13,978 nucleotides of DNA, from assembly GCA_937943665.1 (NCBI GenBank), contig CALEAR010000110.1, positions 1-13,978 of the forward strand, in the 5' to 3' direction. The notes beneath the pieces were generated by a model. It did no database searches and was not told where the DNA came from. It saw nothing but the letters and a program-made list of their open reading frames with translations. Positions 5,404-12,983 of the stretch are shown in pieces (the first letter of the stretch is position 1; every line of letters starts with the position of its first letter). A program made the position numbers and the translations under genes. The DNA is from an uncultured Alcanivoracaceae bacterium (GTDB lineage Bacteria; Pseudomonadota; Gammaproteobacteria; Pseudomonadales; Alcanivoracaceae).

Positions 5404-8347
5404 TTTTCTCAGTGTGCTGTTTATTGCTTGCGCCTACCTATTTTTGCTATTCGCCGTGGCCTGGCTGGCTGATTCGGGGGTTATTCCCGCCAAGTTACGC
5501 CGCCACCCTTTGATTTACACCCTCTCCATGGGAGTTTATGCCAGCGCTTGGGCCATTTATGGCAGCCTCGCCTATGCCCAGCAATACGGTTATGGGTTTT
5601 TATCGTATTATTTGGGAATTTCTGGGGTGTTTTTCTTAGCCCCCTTGCTGCTCACCCCGTTACTCAAGCTCACTAGCACCCATCAGCTAAGCTCCCTCGC
5701 GGATGTGTTTTCCTTTCGTTACCGCAGCCCCATGGCGGGCTCCATTACCGCCCTACTTATGCTAGTGAGCATGCTGCCTTTATTGGCCTTACAAATTCAG
5801 GCTGTGGCGCAATCCTTAAAGCTGCTGACCTTAGAAAGTGATCCTGAAAAGCTTGCTTTTTGGTTTTGTGCGCTGATCACACTCTTCGCTATTTTATTTG
5901 GTGCACGCCATATTTCCCTGCGAGAAAAACACGAAGGATTAGTGATTGCCATTGCCGCGGAATCCCTCTTTAAGCTCATTGCTTTTGGGGTGCTAGCTTA
6001 CCTTGGCGTGAAAGAAGTATTCGGTGATTTTGGTGCTCTACAGCAATGGTTAGCCAGCCATCCAGAACAGGTGAGCCACCTATATGCTCCGCTAGTGGAT
6101 GGTGCTTGGCACTCCATGATATTGGCCTTCTTTATTGCCGCCATCTTAATGCCTCACACCTTCCACATGGCGTTCACAGAAAACATTAACCCTAAAGCCA
6201 TTACCACTGCTAGATGGGGTGTGCCCCTGCTCATGCTGCTAATGGCTCTGTGTGTGCCACTGATTTTATTTGCTGGCAATGCGGCGGGCGTTTCCGTAGA
6301 CGCCGATTACTACCCATTGGCCGTAGGCGCCTTACACAGCCCGCAAGGCGCGTTTTTGGCTTACACTGCTGGGCTGGCCGGTGCAAGCGGCATGCTCATT
6401 GTGGCCACCCTTGCCCTTTCCTCCATGCTGTTAAACCATTGGGTACTACCCGCCCGTAGCCGCCGCCTAAATAGGCGCCTTAATATTTGGCTACTTTGGG
6501 CGCGGCGAGTGCTAATTGTGGGCATTTTGATTCTTGCCTACCTGTTTTACCTGGCTGTGGGCGAAAAGCACAGCTTGATGGAACTGGGCGTTTTAGCTTT
6601 TATTGCCACCTTGCAGTTTACCCCAGGGCTACTTTCTACCCTTTATTGGCCTGAAGGTAACCGCTTTGGTTTTTTTGCTGGCTTACTCACTGGGTTTTTC
6701 ATTTGGTTTGTGGCCCTCTTCATGCCCATGATATGGCCCGAGCTAGAACTCAACCAAATGTTCACTTGGTTACACCCTGAGGGCACCAACGCCATAGGTC
6801 AGTGGCATAAGGTGGCCACCATCACAGTGGTGGCAAACACCCTGGTGTTTGCGATAACCTCCATGCTCACACCCACCTCTAAAGCTGAAAAAAGCGCTGC
6901 CGAGGCCTGCGCCATTAACAGTTTAAAGCGCCCTATTCGTCTTACGTTAGCGGCCAAAAACATTCCCGAAGTGCGGGATGCCCTCGCCAAAGCATTAGGC
7001 CAAGAGGCCGCACAACGAGAAGTGGAGCTTGCTTTAGATACCCTAGGATTCACCTTCACTGAAGACAGACCCTATGCCCTGCGACGCTTGCGCGACCAAC
7101 TAGAAACCAACTTATCGAGTTTGCTTGGCCCCACTGTGGCCCACGATATTATTGAAAAGCATTTACCTTATTTACCCGAGCAAGGCGAAAGCATTGGCGA
7201 TGATTTCCAATTTATTGAAACTCGTATTGAGCTCTATCGGGATAGGTTATCAGGCCTTGCGGCTGAGCTAGATAGCCTCCGACGCTTTCACCGCCAAACC
7301 CTGCTAGAGCTCCCCATGGGGGTAATCTCCCTGGCCGCCGATGGCGAAATCATTGGTTGGAACCACGCCATGGAACACCTCACGGGTATTTCTGCAGATG
7401 AAACCATTGGCTCACGCCTTAGCACCCTACCCGCGCCTTGGCAAAATTTACTCTATGATTTTTCCTTAAGTGATGAACTGCGTGCCCACCAAGTGGAAAT
7501 TCAACTGGATGGAAAAACCCGCTGGTTTAACCTGCATCAATCCACCATTCACCACACCGATGGCATTAACCATACGGGCGGACAAGTGATCGTGGTGGAG
7601 GATGCCACCGAAGTGTACAGCCTCGAAGCCCGCCTCAATCATAGTGAACGTTTGGCCTCTATCGGCCGTTTAGCAGCGGGCGTGGCCCACGAAATTGGCA
7701 ACCCTGTTACCGCCATTGCGTGCTTGGCGCAAAATTTACAGCACGAAGACACCCTTAATGAAATGCAAGAATCAGCGGATCAAATCATCACCCAAACCCA
7801 GCGTATCACTCGGATTGTGGAATCCTTAGTGACCTTTAGCCACAGCGGCACTGGCATGGCACAAGCCACCATGCCCTCCCCCGTGGTGATCAAAGACACA
7901 GTACAAGAAGCCATTGAGTTATTGCGCCTGAGCCCAAACCGTCAGGCCTATACCTTCCATAACCAATGCGATGCCTCCCATGTGGTGAAAGGCGATTCGC
8001 AAAAGTTACTGCAAGTATTTGTTAACCTACTTAATAATGCCGCCGATGCTAGCCAACCTGAGCAACCCATTTGGGTAAAAACCGAATCCCGCGGGGAGGC
8101 CATTCACATTATTGTGGAAGACGAAGGCCAAGGCATACCGCCTCACTTATTAGATGTACTCTTTGAACCCTTTGTCACAAGCAAAACCGTTGGCCGAGGT
8201 ACGGGGCTTGGCCTCGCATTGGTATATAGTATTATTGAAGATCACTTTGGCAGTATTCGCGCAGAAAGCCCCACACAAGGGGATCACGGAACACGTTTCA
8301 TTATTACGCTGCCGCGCTTTCTCATGCCTGAGGATGAATCCGTTTAG
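5393..8347 (+). CDS. cbrA: Sensor histidine kinase CbrA (SLC5-type transporter fused to kinase)
   Basis: A 984-residue inner-membrane sensor kinase. Residues 1-490 are a sodium/solute symporter-like (SLC5/PutP) domain with about 13 hydrophobic helices. About 505-600 fits the STAC linker domain, and 635-740 a PAS domain (GEIIGWNHAMEHLTG). The kinase follows, with H box GVAHEIGNP (H766), N box VNLLNNAAD (N878, N881, N882), G1 DEGQG (910-914), F box LFEPF and G2 GRGTGLGL (934-941). All catalytic motifs are intact. In Pseudomonas, CbrA links histidine transport and carbon/nitrogen balance to CbrB phosphorylation. Length and architecture match the Pseudomonas protein. The start overlaps the small membrane gene, and cbrB begins 20 bases after the stop, so the three genes form one operon. 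Confidence 0.95.
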   Translation: MTFSFLSVLFIACAYLFLLFAVAWLADSGVIPAKLRRHPLIYTLSMGVYASAWAIYGSLAYAQQYGYGFLSYYLGISGVFFLAPLLLTPLLKLTSTHQLSSLADVFSFRYRSPMAGSITALLMLVSMLPLLALQIQAVAQSLKLLTLESDPEKLAFWFCALITLFAILFGARHISLREKHEGLVIAIAAESLFKLIAFGVLAYLGVKEVFGDFGALQQWLASHPEQVSHLYAPLVDGAWHSMILAFFIAAILMPHTFHMAFTENINPKAITTARWGVPLLMLLMALCVPLILFAGNAAGVSVDADYYPLAVGALHSPQGAFLAYTAGLAGASGMLIVATLALSSMLLNHWVLPARSRRLNRRLNIWLLWARRVLIVGILILAYLFYLAVGEKHSLMELGVLAFIATLQFTPGLLSTLYWPEGNRFGFFAGLLTGFFIWFVALFMPMIWPELELNQMFTWLHPEGTNAIGQWHKVATITVVANTLVFAITSMLTPTSKAEKSAAEACAINSLKRPIRLTLAAKNIPEVRDALAKALGQEAAQREVELALDTLGFTFTEDRPYALRRLRDQLETNLSSLLGPTVAHDIIEKHLPYLPEQGESIGDDFQFIETRIELYRDRLSGLAAELDSLRRFHRQTLLELPMGVISLAADGEIIGWNHAMEHLTGISADETIGSRLSTLPAPWQNLLYDFSLSDELRAHQVEIQLDGKTRWFNLHQSTIHHTDGINHTGGQVIVVEDATEVYSLEARLNHSERLASIGRLAAGVAHEIGNPVTAIACLAQNLQHEDTLNEMQESADQIITQTQRITRIVESLVTFSHSGTGMAQATMPSPVVIKDTVQEAIELLRLSPNRQAYTFHNQCDASHVVKGDSQKLLQVFVNLLNNAADASQPEQPIWVKTESRGEAIHIIVEDEGQGIPPHLLDVLFEPFVTSKTVGRGTGLGLALVYSIIEDHFGSIRAESPTQGDHGTRFIITLPRFLMPEDESV

Positions 8348-8367
8348 CGTTTAACCAGGGTCGTACT

Positions 8368-9732
8368 ATGAGTCAGATATTAATCGTTGAAGATGAACCC
8401 ATTATCCGCAGCGCCCTACGAAAACTACTTGAACGCCATGATCATGTGGTGACTGAAGCGGGCTCTGTGGAAGATGCTCAACAATACGACCTCAGCACCT
8501 TCGATTTGGTGATCAGCGATTTACGCTTACCCGGAGCACCTGGTAGTGATTTAGTCACAGCCGCTGCCCCCACGCCCGTGCTGATTATGACGAGCTATGC
8601 AAGCCTTCGTTCCGCTGTGGATATTATGCGCGATGGCGCTGTGGATTATATTCCCAAGCCCTTTGATCACGATGAAATGGTGAACACGGTACAGCGCATT
8701 TTAGCGCAGGGTAAGCAGCCCCAACGCGCTGCCGCTCCCGCTCCTCCACGGCCCACCAATAATGAAGCACCTCCAGAGAAGATCCTCCAAGTGGGCTCTT
8801 CCAAAGCCATTCAAGCCTTAATTGCCCAAGCAGAGCGCGTAGCAAAAACCGATATTCCCGTACTGGTTTTAGGGGAAGCTAGCACCGGCAAACAACACTT
8901 AGCGCAGTTTATCCATCAACAAAGCCCACGGTGCCAGGGCCCCTTTATTGTTCTTAACTGCGCCACCCTATCGGATACCGAACAAGAGCTTGAACTCTTC
9001 AGCGGTGAAGCAAGCCACCTCACCGGGTTAATGGAAGATAAGCCCGGCCTCATTACCCAAGCTAACCAAGGCACCTTGGTACTGGTGGGCGTGGAAAGCC
9101 TTAGCGATGCAGCCCAAGGCCGCTTACAGCGCCTACTGGATGAGGGCACCTTCACCCCTGTGGGAGGCACCCAACGCCAAAGCGTGGATGTGCGCATCAT
9201 TGCCACTAGCCATCAAGATCTCAACGAATTGGTGACAGAACAAAAGTTCCGCCAAGATCTGTTCTACCGCTTAAATGTGGTGCCTTTGCAAGTGCCGCCC
9301 CTACGTGAGCGAGGTGAGGATATCCTGCTCTTTGCTAACGAGTTTTTGGCCAAATCCACCGAACGCCACCAGCGCGAGGCTATGAGCCTACAACCCGAAG
9401 CCGAAAAGGCCCTCCGTGAACACAGCTGGCCTGGCAACCTGCAAGAGCTTGAAAACGCCATTGAGCGCGCTGTGATTCTGTGTGAAGGCAATGAAATTAG
9501 CGCGGAAGATTTAGCACTTTCAGCACCGGCCACTGCCGTTTCAAGCAGTAAGGCCACAAAAACCTCCGAGCCCATGGAGGAAATGAGCCTAGAGGATTAC
9601 TTCACACGCTTTGTGCTTGAAAACCAAGATACCATGACAGAAACCGAGCTGGCACAAAAGTTAGGCATCAGCCGCAAGAACTTATGGGAGCGTCGCCAGC
9701 GTCTTGGCATACCGCGCAATCGCAATAATTAG
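8368..9732 (+). CDS. cbrB: CbrB response regulator with a degenerate sigma-54 activator domain
   Basis: A 454-residue NtrC-family regulator, partner of CbrA. The receiver (1-115) is intact, with E8/D9, phospho-acceptor D51, T75 and K97. The AAA+ domain (about 141-373) is eroded. The Walker A region is GEASTGKQ (169-176, lysine kept). The GAFTGA loop reads SHLTGL (216-221). Walker B reads GTLVLVG, so the usual D-E is V240-G241. Sensor I reads ATS, and the sensor II GNVRELEN reads GNLQELEN (R to Q359). The arginine-finger region FRQDLFYR (R295, R301) remains. The C-terminal Fis-type helix-turn-helix (TETELAQKLGISRKNLWERRQRLGIPR, from 424) is nearly that of Pseudomonas CbrB, fixing the identity. 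The losses predict no ATP hydrolysis and no productive sigma-54 contact. CCAGGG upstream may serve as SD. Confidence 0.93.
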   Translation: MSQILIVEDEPIIRSALRKLLERHDHVVTEAGSVEDAQQYDLSTFDLVISDLRLPGAPGSDLVTAAAPTPVLIMTSYASLRSAVDIMRDGAVDYIPKPFDHDEMVNTVQRILAQGKQPQRAAAPAPPRPTNNEAPPEKILQVGSSKAIQALIAQAERVAKTDIPVLVLGEASTGKQHLAQFIHQQSPRCQGPFIVLNCATLSDTEQELELFSGEASHLTGLMEDKPGLITQANQGTLVLVGVESLSDAAQGRLQRLLDEGTFTPVGGTQRQSVDVRIIATSHQDLNELVTEQKFRQDLFYRLNVVPLQVPPLRERGEDILLFANEFLAKSTERHQREAMSLQPEAEKALREHSWPGNLQELENAIERAVILCEGNEISAEDLALSAPATAVSSSKATKTSEPMEEMSLEDYFTRFVLENQDTMTETELAQKLGISRKNLWERRQRLGIPRNRNN

Positions 9733-9753
9733 CACTTGAGTTTTCTCACGAAG

Positions 9754-9770
9754 GCGTCCCTTGCGGGCGC
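9754..9770 (+). repeat. GC-rich hairpin just after cbrB
   Basis: GCG and CCC (9754-9760, with one bulged T) pair with GGG and CGC (9765-9770) around a TTGC loop, starting 21 bases after the cbrB stop. There is no T run downstream, so it is not a good intrinsic terminator. It could protect the 3' end of the cbrB mRNA or slow read-through towards the sRNA. Confidence 0.4.
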
Positions 9771-9783
9771 ACACTTACCCACT

Positions 9784-9810
9784 GTTACCTTTCGCCACAA
9801 ACCAGGTAAC
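9784..9810. promoter_or_regulatory. Inverted repeat upstream of the sRNA, candidate CbrB-binding site
   Basis: GTTACCT (9784-9790) and AGGTAAC (9804-9810) are perfect 7-base inverted arms separated by 13 bases. Related half-sites are CTTACC (9775-9780) and AGTAAC (9861-9866). GTTAC/GTAAC-type sites are, as far as I recall, what Pseudomonas CbrB recognises upstream of crcZ; this should be checked. The position about 90-115 bases before the presumed RNA start suits an upstream activator site. The inverted repeat is seen directly, while the link to CbrB is inference. Confidence 0.6.
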
Positions 9811-9862
9811 ACACGCACACAATCAAAAAAGAGCTTTTTTAGACCCAAAAAATAAATGCCAG

Positions 9863-9891
9863 TAACTTATTGTTTTTTAAAGGATTATTAA
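9863..9891 (+). promoter_or_regulatory. Weak candidate sigma-70 promoter for the sRNA
   Basis: TATTAA (9886-9891, 4 of 6 consensus) sits in very AT-rich DNA. The -35 position expected from a 17-base spacer (9863-9868) is poor and coincides with the AGTAAC half-site (9861-9866), as in activator-dependent promoters where the protein replaces a good -35. No sigma-54 GG-N10-GC pair exists in the whole region. The assignment is tentative. Confidence 0.3.
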
Positions 9892-9897
9892 AAAATT

Positions 9898-10115
9898 GCA
9901 AAGGCGTCAGCAAAACGCCACTATTTAGTTGTCGCCAACGAACAATAACAACAAGGCGAAAAGGCTCACACCAAAAAGAATAATAAGTTCACGAGCCAAC
10001 GCATAAGACATCATGGGAATGATAGTCAACAAGAAGCAGAGAAAATAAAAACAAACAATAACAATAACAGAATCAGCGCAAACTATAAGGGCCACTTTAA
10101 CAGTGGCCCTTTTTA
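9898..10115 (+). ncRNA. crcZ: CrcZ-like Hfq/Crc-sequestering small RNA
   Basis: A non-coding, A-rich segment of about 218 bases between cbrB and pcnB, the position of crcZ in Pseudomonas, ending in a strong terminator. Runs of the AAnAAnAA pattern occur at 9941-9954, 9973-9986, 10028-10035, 10044-10054 and 10054-10067. These resemble the catabolite-activity motifs bound by Hfq with Crc. Structure: hairpin GGCGT/ACGCC (9903-9907 with 9915-9919); TCGCC/GGCGA (9932-9936 with 9955-9959) displaying the first A-run in its loop; GGCTC/GAGCC (9963-9967 with 9993-9997) displaying the second; small ATCAT/ATGAT hairpin (10010-10023); then an unpaired A-rich tract (10024-10080). In Pseudomonas, CrcZ relieves catabolite repression by titrating Hfq. 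The 5' end is estimated. CrcZ of P. aeruginosa is longer (about 400 bases). Confidence 0.82.
10089..10114 (+). terminator. Rho-independent terminator of the sRNA
   Basis: GGGCCACT (10089-10096) and AGTGGCCC (10102-10109) form a perfect 8-bp stem around TTAAC, followed by five Ts (10110-10114) and further AT. It separates the sRNA from pcnB, so pcnB should have its own promoter. Confidence 0.95.
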
Positions 10116-10139
10116 TTTATCAACCCCTGGTGCAAACAA

Positions 10140-10168
10140 GTGAAGCGCCTTCGTTTTCAAGGTAATAT
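10140..10168 (+). promoter_or_regulatory. Possible pcnB promoter
   Basis: TAATAT (10163-10168) is a fair -10 box. At a 17-base distance lies GTGAAG (10140-10145), a weak -35. It is placed after the sRNA terminator and 37 bases before the pcnB ATG. Its support is mainly that some promoter is needed here. Confidence 0.3.
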
Positions 10169-10204
10169 ACGGCCCCATCTTAACTGCAATATTCTCGTTA
10201 GCGC

Positions 10205-11599
10205 ATGAAAGAACCCTCGAATTCAGCAACAAACTGGCTCAAACAGCTCTATCACGTTATCGTAAGCTTGTTACAACCACACAAACGTAGGACGAAAACC
10301 ATCTCTCACCCAAAACCCAACATCATCCCTCGCGATGAACATCCTATTTCACGCAAGATCATCAGCCGACCCGCTCTTAACGTGTTATACGGGCTTAAGG
10401 ATGCCGGTTATGAAGCTTACCTAGTGGGTGGCTGCCTACGTGATGCCCTCACCGGTACCAAGCCAAAAGATTTTGATGTGGTTACCAATGCACGTCCAGA
10501 GGAAATTCAACAAACTTTCAAACGCGCACGCATTATTGGCCGACGCTTTCGCTTAGTGCATGTGTACTTTGGCCGTGATGTGATTGAAGTGGCCACCTTC
10601 CGTTCTAACACCGATGAAGCGGATCCCAAACTCTTGGTGCAAAGTAAAACCGGCCAATTATTGCGAGATAATGTATTTGGCACCATTGAGGAAGATGCTC
10701 AGCGTCGCGATTTCACCATCAATGCCTTGTATTACAACATTGCTGATTTCGCCTTGTACGATTTCACCAACGCACTAGAGGATATTAAAGCCCGCACCAT
10801 TCGTCTTATTGGGGATCCAGAAACTCGTTACCGCGAAGACCCAGTACGCATGCTGCGCGCCGTGCGTTTTTCTGCCAAATTGGGATTCACTATTGAGCAA
10901 CACACTGCTGCTGCCATTAAGCCCTTGGCCCATTTATTAAAGGAAGTGCCCCCCGCCAGGTTATTTGATGAATGCAATAAACTTTTTTTAAGTGGCCATG
11001 GTGAGCGCACCTTTGAGGCATTACATACCTATGGGCTTTTTGCTCAGCTCTTTCCCCACTCAAGCCAATACCTGCAGGAAAACAGCACCCACCACGCCCT
11101 GTTCCTACAAGCCCTTAGAAACACCGATGAGCGCTTGAAGGATGGCCGACCTGTTACCCCTGCCTTCCTCTTTGCCGTATTTTTGTGGCCTTTGGTGCGC
11201 CAACGCCAGCAGGAGAAAATCCATCAGGGCATGCCCCCCGTGGTGGCCATGAATCAAGCCAGCAGCGAAGCCTTAAGCTTGCAAGCGCAAACCGTCACCA
11301 TTCCAAAGCGCTTTAGTTTAATGATCCGCGACATTTGGGATCTGCAAGAGCGTTTACCGCGCCGCCATGGCAAACGCGCTGCTCGCCTGGTAACCCATCC
11401 CCGCTTCCGAGCAGCCTATGATTTCCTATTGCTACGAGAAGCAGCACAGGAAATTCCTCCTGGCCTAGGCCAGTGGTGGACCGATTACCAAGACGCCGAA
11501 GGCAAACAACGAGAAACCATGGTGCGCGCACTCAATCCTCGTGGGGGCAAAAAACGCCCTCGCCGTCGCCCACGTAAAAGAGCAAACCAAAATGCCTAA
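10205..11599 (+). CDS. pcnB: Poly(A) polymerase I
   Basis: Adds poly(A) tails to RNA 3' ends and so promotes decay of mRNA fragments and some regulatory RNAs. The protein has 464 residues. The nucleotidyltransferase core contains AYLVGGCLRDALTGTKPKDFDVV (71-93) with the metal-binding D89 and D91, FGRDVIEVATFR (122-133), RRDFTINALYYN (167-178) and EDPVRMLRAVRFSAKLG (211-227). These mark the bacterial PcnB branch of the class II nucleotidyltransferases. The last 18 or so residues are very basic (K/R-rich), likely RNA-binding. No Shine-Dalgarno is visible before ATG 10205. The next methionine lies far inside the catalytic core, so the start is kept. The stop overlaps folK by 8 bases. A CCA-adding enzyme is the main alternative, but the motif set and basic tail favour PcnB. 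Confidence 0.95.
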   Translation: MKEPSNSATNWLKQLYHVIVSLLQPHKRRTKTISHPKPNIIPRDEHPISRKIISRPALNVLYGLKDAGYEAYLVGGCLRDALTGTKPKDFDVVTNARPEEIQQTFKRARIIGRRFRLVHVYFGRDVIEVATFRSNTDEADPKLLVQSKTGQLLRDNVFGTIEEDAQRRDFTINALYYNIADFALYDFTNALEDIKARTIRLIGDPETRYREDPVRMLRAVRFSAKLGFTIEQHTAAAIKPLAHLLKEVPPARLFDECNKLFLSGHGERTFEALHTYGLFAQLFPHSSQYLQENSTHHALFLQALRNTDERLKDGRPVTPAFLFAVFLWPLVRQRQQEKIHQGMPPVVAMNQASSEALSLQAQTVTIPKRFSLMIRDIWDLQERLPRRHGKRAARLVTHPRFRAAYDFLLLREAAQEIPPGLGQWWTDYQDAEGKQRETMVRALNPRGGKKRPRRRPRKRANQNA

Positions 11600-12116
11600 C
11601 AACACGGTTTATATTGGCATCGGCAGCAATTTGAATAATCCAGAGCAGCAAGTAGTAAATGGCTTGCGAGCGCTTGCCACGCTGCCACAAACACAGCTCA
11701 CCGCCGTATCTAGCCTTTATGCTAGCGCCCCCATTGGCCCCCAAGACCAACCCCCCTTCATTAACGCCGTGGCACAGCTAAACACCACTTTAGCTCCCTT
11801 AGAATTACTTGACGCTCTTCAAGCTTTAGAACAAGATGCAGGCCGCGTGCGCACACGTCACTGGGGAGAGCGCACCTTAGATTTGGATATTCTGCTATTT
11901 GGGGATCTCACCATTGATCACCCCAGATTAAAAGTGCCACACCCCTTTATGCGTGAACGGCGCTTTGTGCTGGAACCATTATTTGAGATTTTCCCCAACG
12001 CCCACTTACCTTGCGGTACCGAATTAGCGGCAGATTTAACCCGTTCCCTAACGCAAGATATGTGGCACCATTGCACCCTAGCGCTAGATTCACTAGGCTC
12101 TTTTACGCCACAATAA
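11592..12116 (+). CDS. folK: HPPK, 2-amino-4-hydroxy-6-hydroxymethyldihydropteridine pyrophosphokinase
   Basis: Transfers pyrophosphate from ATP to 6-hydroxymethyl-7,8-dihydropterin in folate synthesis. From ATG 11592 it has 174 residues, normal for HPPK (about 160-175). Visible motifs are YIGIGSNL (7-14), PQDQPPFINAV (50-60), the signature RTRHWGERTLDLDILLFGD (87-105, with Mg-binding D97 and D99) and HPFMRERRFVLEPL (117-130). The in-frame GTG at 11541 would add 17 residues lying inside the pcnB tail and lacks homology to the family start, so the ATG overlapping the pcnB stop is chosen. The order pcnB-folK-panB-panC is common in gammaproteobacteria. Confidence 0.96.
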   Translation: MPNNTVYIGIGSNLNNPEQQVVNGLRALATLPQTQLTAVSSLYASAPIGPQDQPPFINAVAQLNTTLAPLELLDALQALEQDAGRVRTRHWGERTLDLDILLFGDLTIDHPRLKVPHPFMRERRFVLEPLFEIFPNAHLPCGTELAADLTRSLTQDMWHHCTLALDSLGSFTPQ

Positions 12117-12135
12117 GGCCTTGGTGCTATCACAC

Positions 12136-12150
12136 ACGTTAGGCTAACGT
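12136..12150. repeat. Perfect 15-base palindrome upstream of panB
   Basis: ACGTTAG-G-CTAACGT has 7-base arms around one base, in the 66-base folK-panB gap and 33 bases before the panB ATG. As RNA it could form only a 5-bp hairpin followed by TTT. As DNA it looks like an operator for a dimeric regulator. No regulator is identified. Confidence 0.5.
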
Positions 12151-12182
12151 TTTGGGCATATGCTGAATAAAGGGTTTTCAAT

Positions 12183-12974
12183 ATGAAAGTTACAGTTCGC
12201 ACACTACAACAGTGCAAAGCAGAAGGGCGAAAGTTTTCCTCTATTACAGCCTATGATGCCACCTTTGCACACTTAGCCAGCACAGCAGGAATCGATGTAA
12301 TTTTAATTGGCGATTCCCTTGGTATGGTGTTGCAAGGCCACGATAGCACCCTCCCGGTTACCGTTGAGGACATGGCTTACCACACCGCCTGCGTGGCTCG
12401 TGGTAATCAAGGCAGCCTAATTATGGCCGATTTGCCCTTCCTTACCGCTGCCACCACCGAGCGAGCGCTAGATGCTAGCCATCAACTCATGGCGGCAGGG
12501 GCTAACATGGTGAAAATTGAAGGCACCGCATGGCTTGCTGATACAGTCACCACCTTAAAACGCAATGGTGTGCCTGTGTGCGTACACATGGGGCTTACTC
12601 CCCAGGCGGTGAATGCCTTTGGTGGTTACCGCGTGCAAGGCCGTGGTGATGATGCCGCCACTCAGCTTATTGAAGATGCTAAAACCTTAGAAGCCGCAGG
12701 CGCCGATGTGATTTTGCTAGAATGCGTGCCACGCGAGGTGGCGGCCAAACTTACGCAAACCGTTTCCGTGCCTGTGATTGGCATTGGTGCGGGCCCCGAG
12801 TGTGATGGCCAAGTACTAGTCATGCATGATGCCTTAGGCTTTACCCCAGGCAAGGTGGCACGCTTTGTGCGTAACTTTATGAAAGATGCCAATGGCGATG
12901 TGCTCACCGCCTTCCAGGCCTATGACGCCGCTGTTAAAGATGGCTCCTTCCCTGCCGAAGAACATTGTTTTTAA
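12183..12974 (+). CDS. panB: Ketopantoate hydroxymethyltransferase
   Basis: First committed step of pantothenate (vitamin B5, CoA precursor) synthesis: transfers hydroxymethyl from methylene-tetrahydrofolate to 2-oxoisovalerate. The protein has 263 residues, the standard length, and a TIM-barrel family pattern. Visible active-site residues are D44-S45 in LIGDSLGMV (41-49), D83 in MADLPF (81-86), K111 and E113 in MVKIEGT (109-115), and E180 in [12 protein letters not shown] (147-154) is also typical. AAAGGG about 8 bases before ATG 12183 serves as SD. It follows folK by 66 bases and precedes panC by 9, forming a vitamin cluster in which folate supply and use sit together. Confidence 0.97.
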   Translation: MKVTVRTLQQCKAEGRKFSSITAYDATFAHLASTAGIDVILIGDSLGMVLQGHDSTLPVTVEDMAYHTACVARGNQGSLIMADLPFLTAATTERALDASHQLMAAGANMVKIEGTAWLADTVTTLKRNGVPVCVHMGLTPQAVNAFGGYRVQGRGDDAATQLIEDAKTLEAAGADVILLECVPREVAAKLTQTVSVPVIGIGAGPECDGQVLVMHDALGFTPGKVARFVRNFMKDANGDVLTAFQAYDAAVKDGSFPAEEHCF

Positions 12975-12983
12975 TCCACTGTT

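Noticed and set aside
9753..9764. GG and TTGC just after cbrB as a sigma-54 promoter
   Set aside because: The GG-GC spacing is 8 bases. The segment is better explained as a hairpin stem.
9825..9840. A6-GAGC-T6 as the cbrB terminator
   Set aside because: The stem would be only A-T pairs with no GC, too weak for an intrinsic terminator. It may instead be bent AT-rich promoter DNA.
9882..9900. GG followed by TTGCA as a sigma-54 -24/-12 promoter for the sRNA
   Set aside because: The distance between GG (9882-9883) and GC (9898-9899) is 14 bases, not the required 10.
9941..10070. Repeated AACAAT/AACAA units as a CRISPR array or tandem repeat
   Set aside because: There are no uniform repeats or spacers. 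The units are short A-rich motifs inside an sRNA-like structure.
11541..11591. GTG 11541 as the folK start
   Set aside because: The extra residues lie in the pcnB 3' end and do not match HPPK. ATG 11592 fits the family start.
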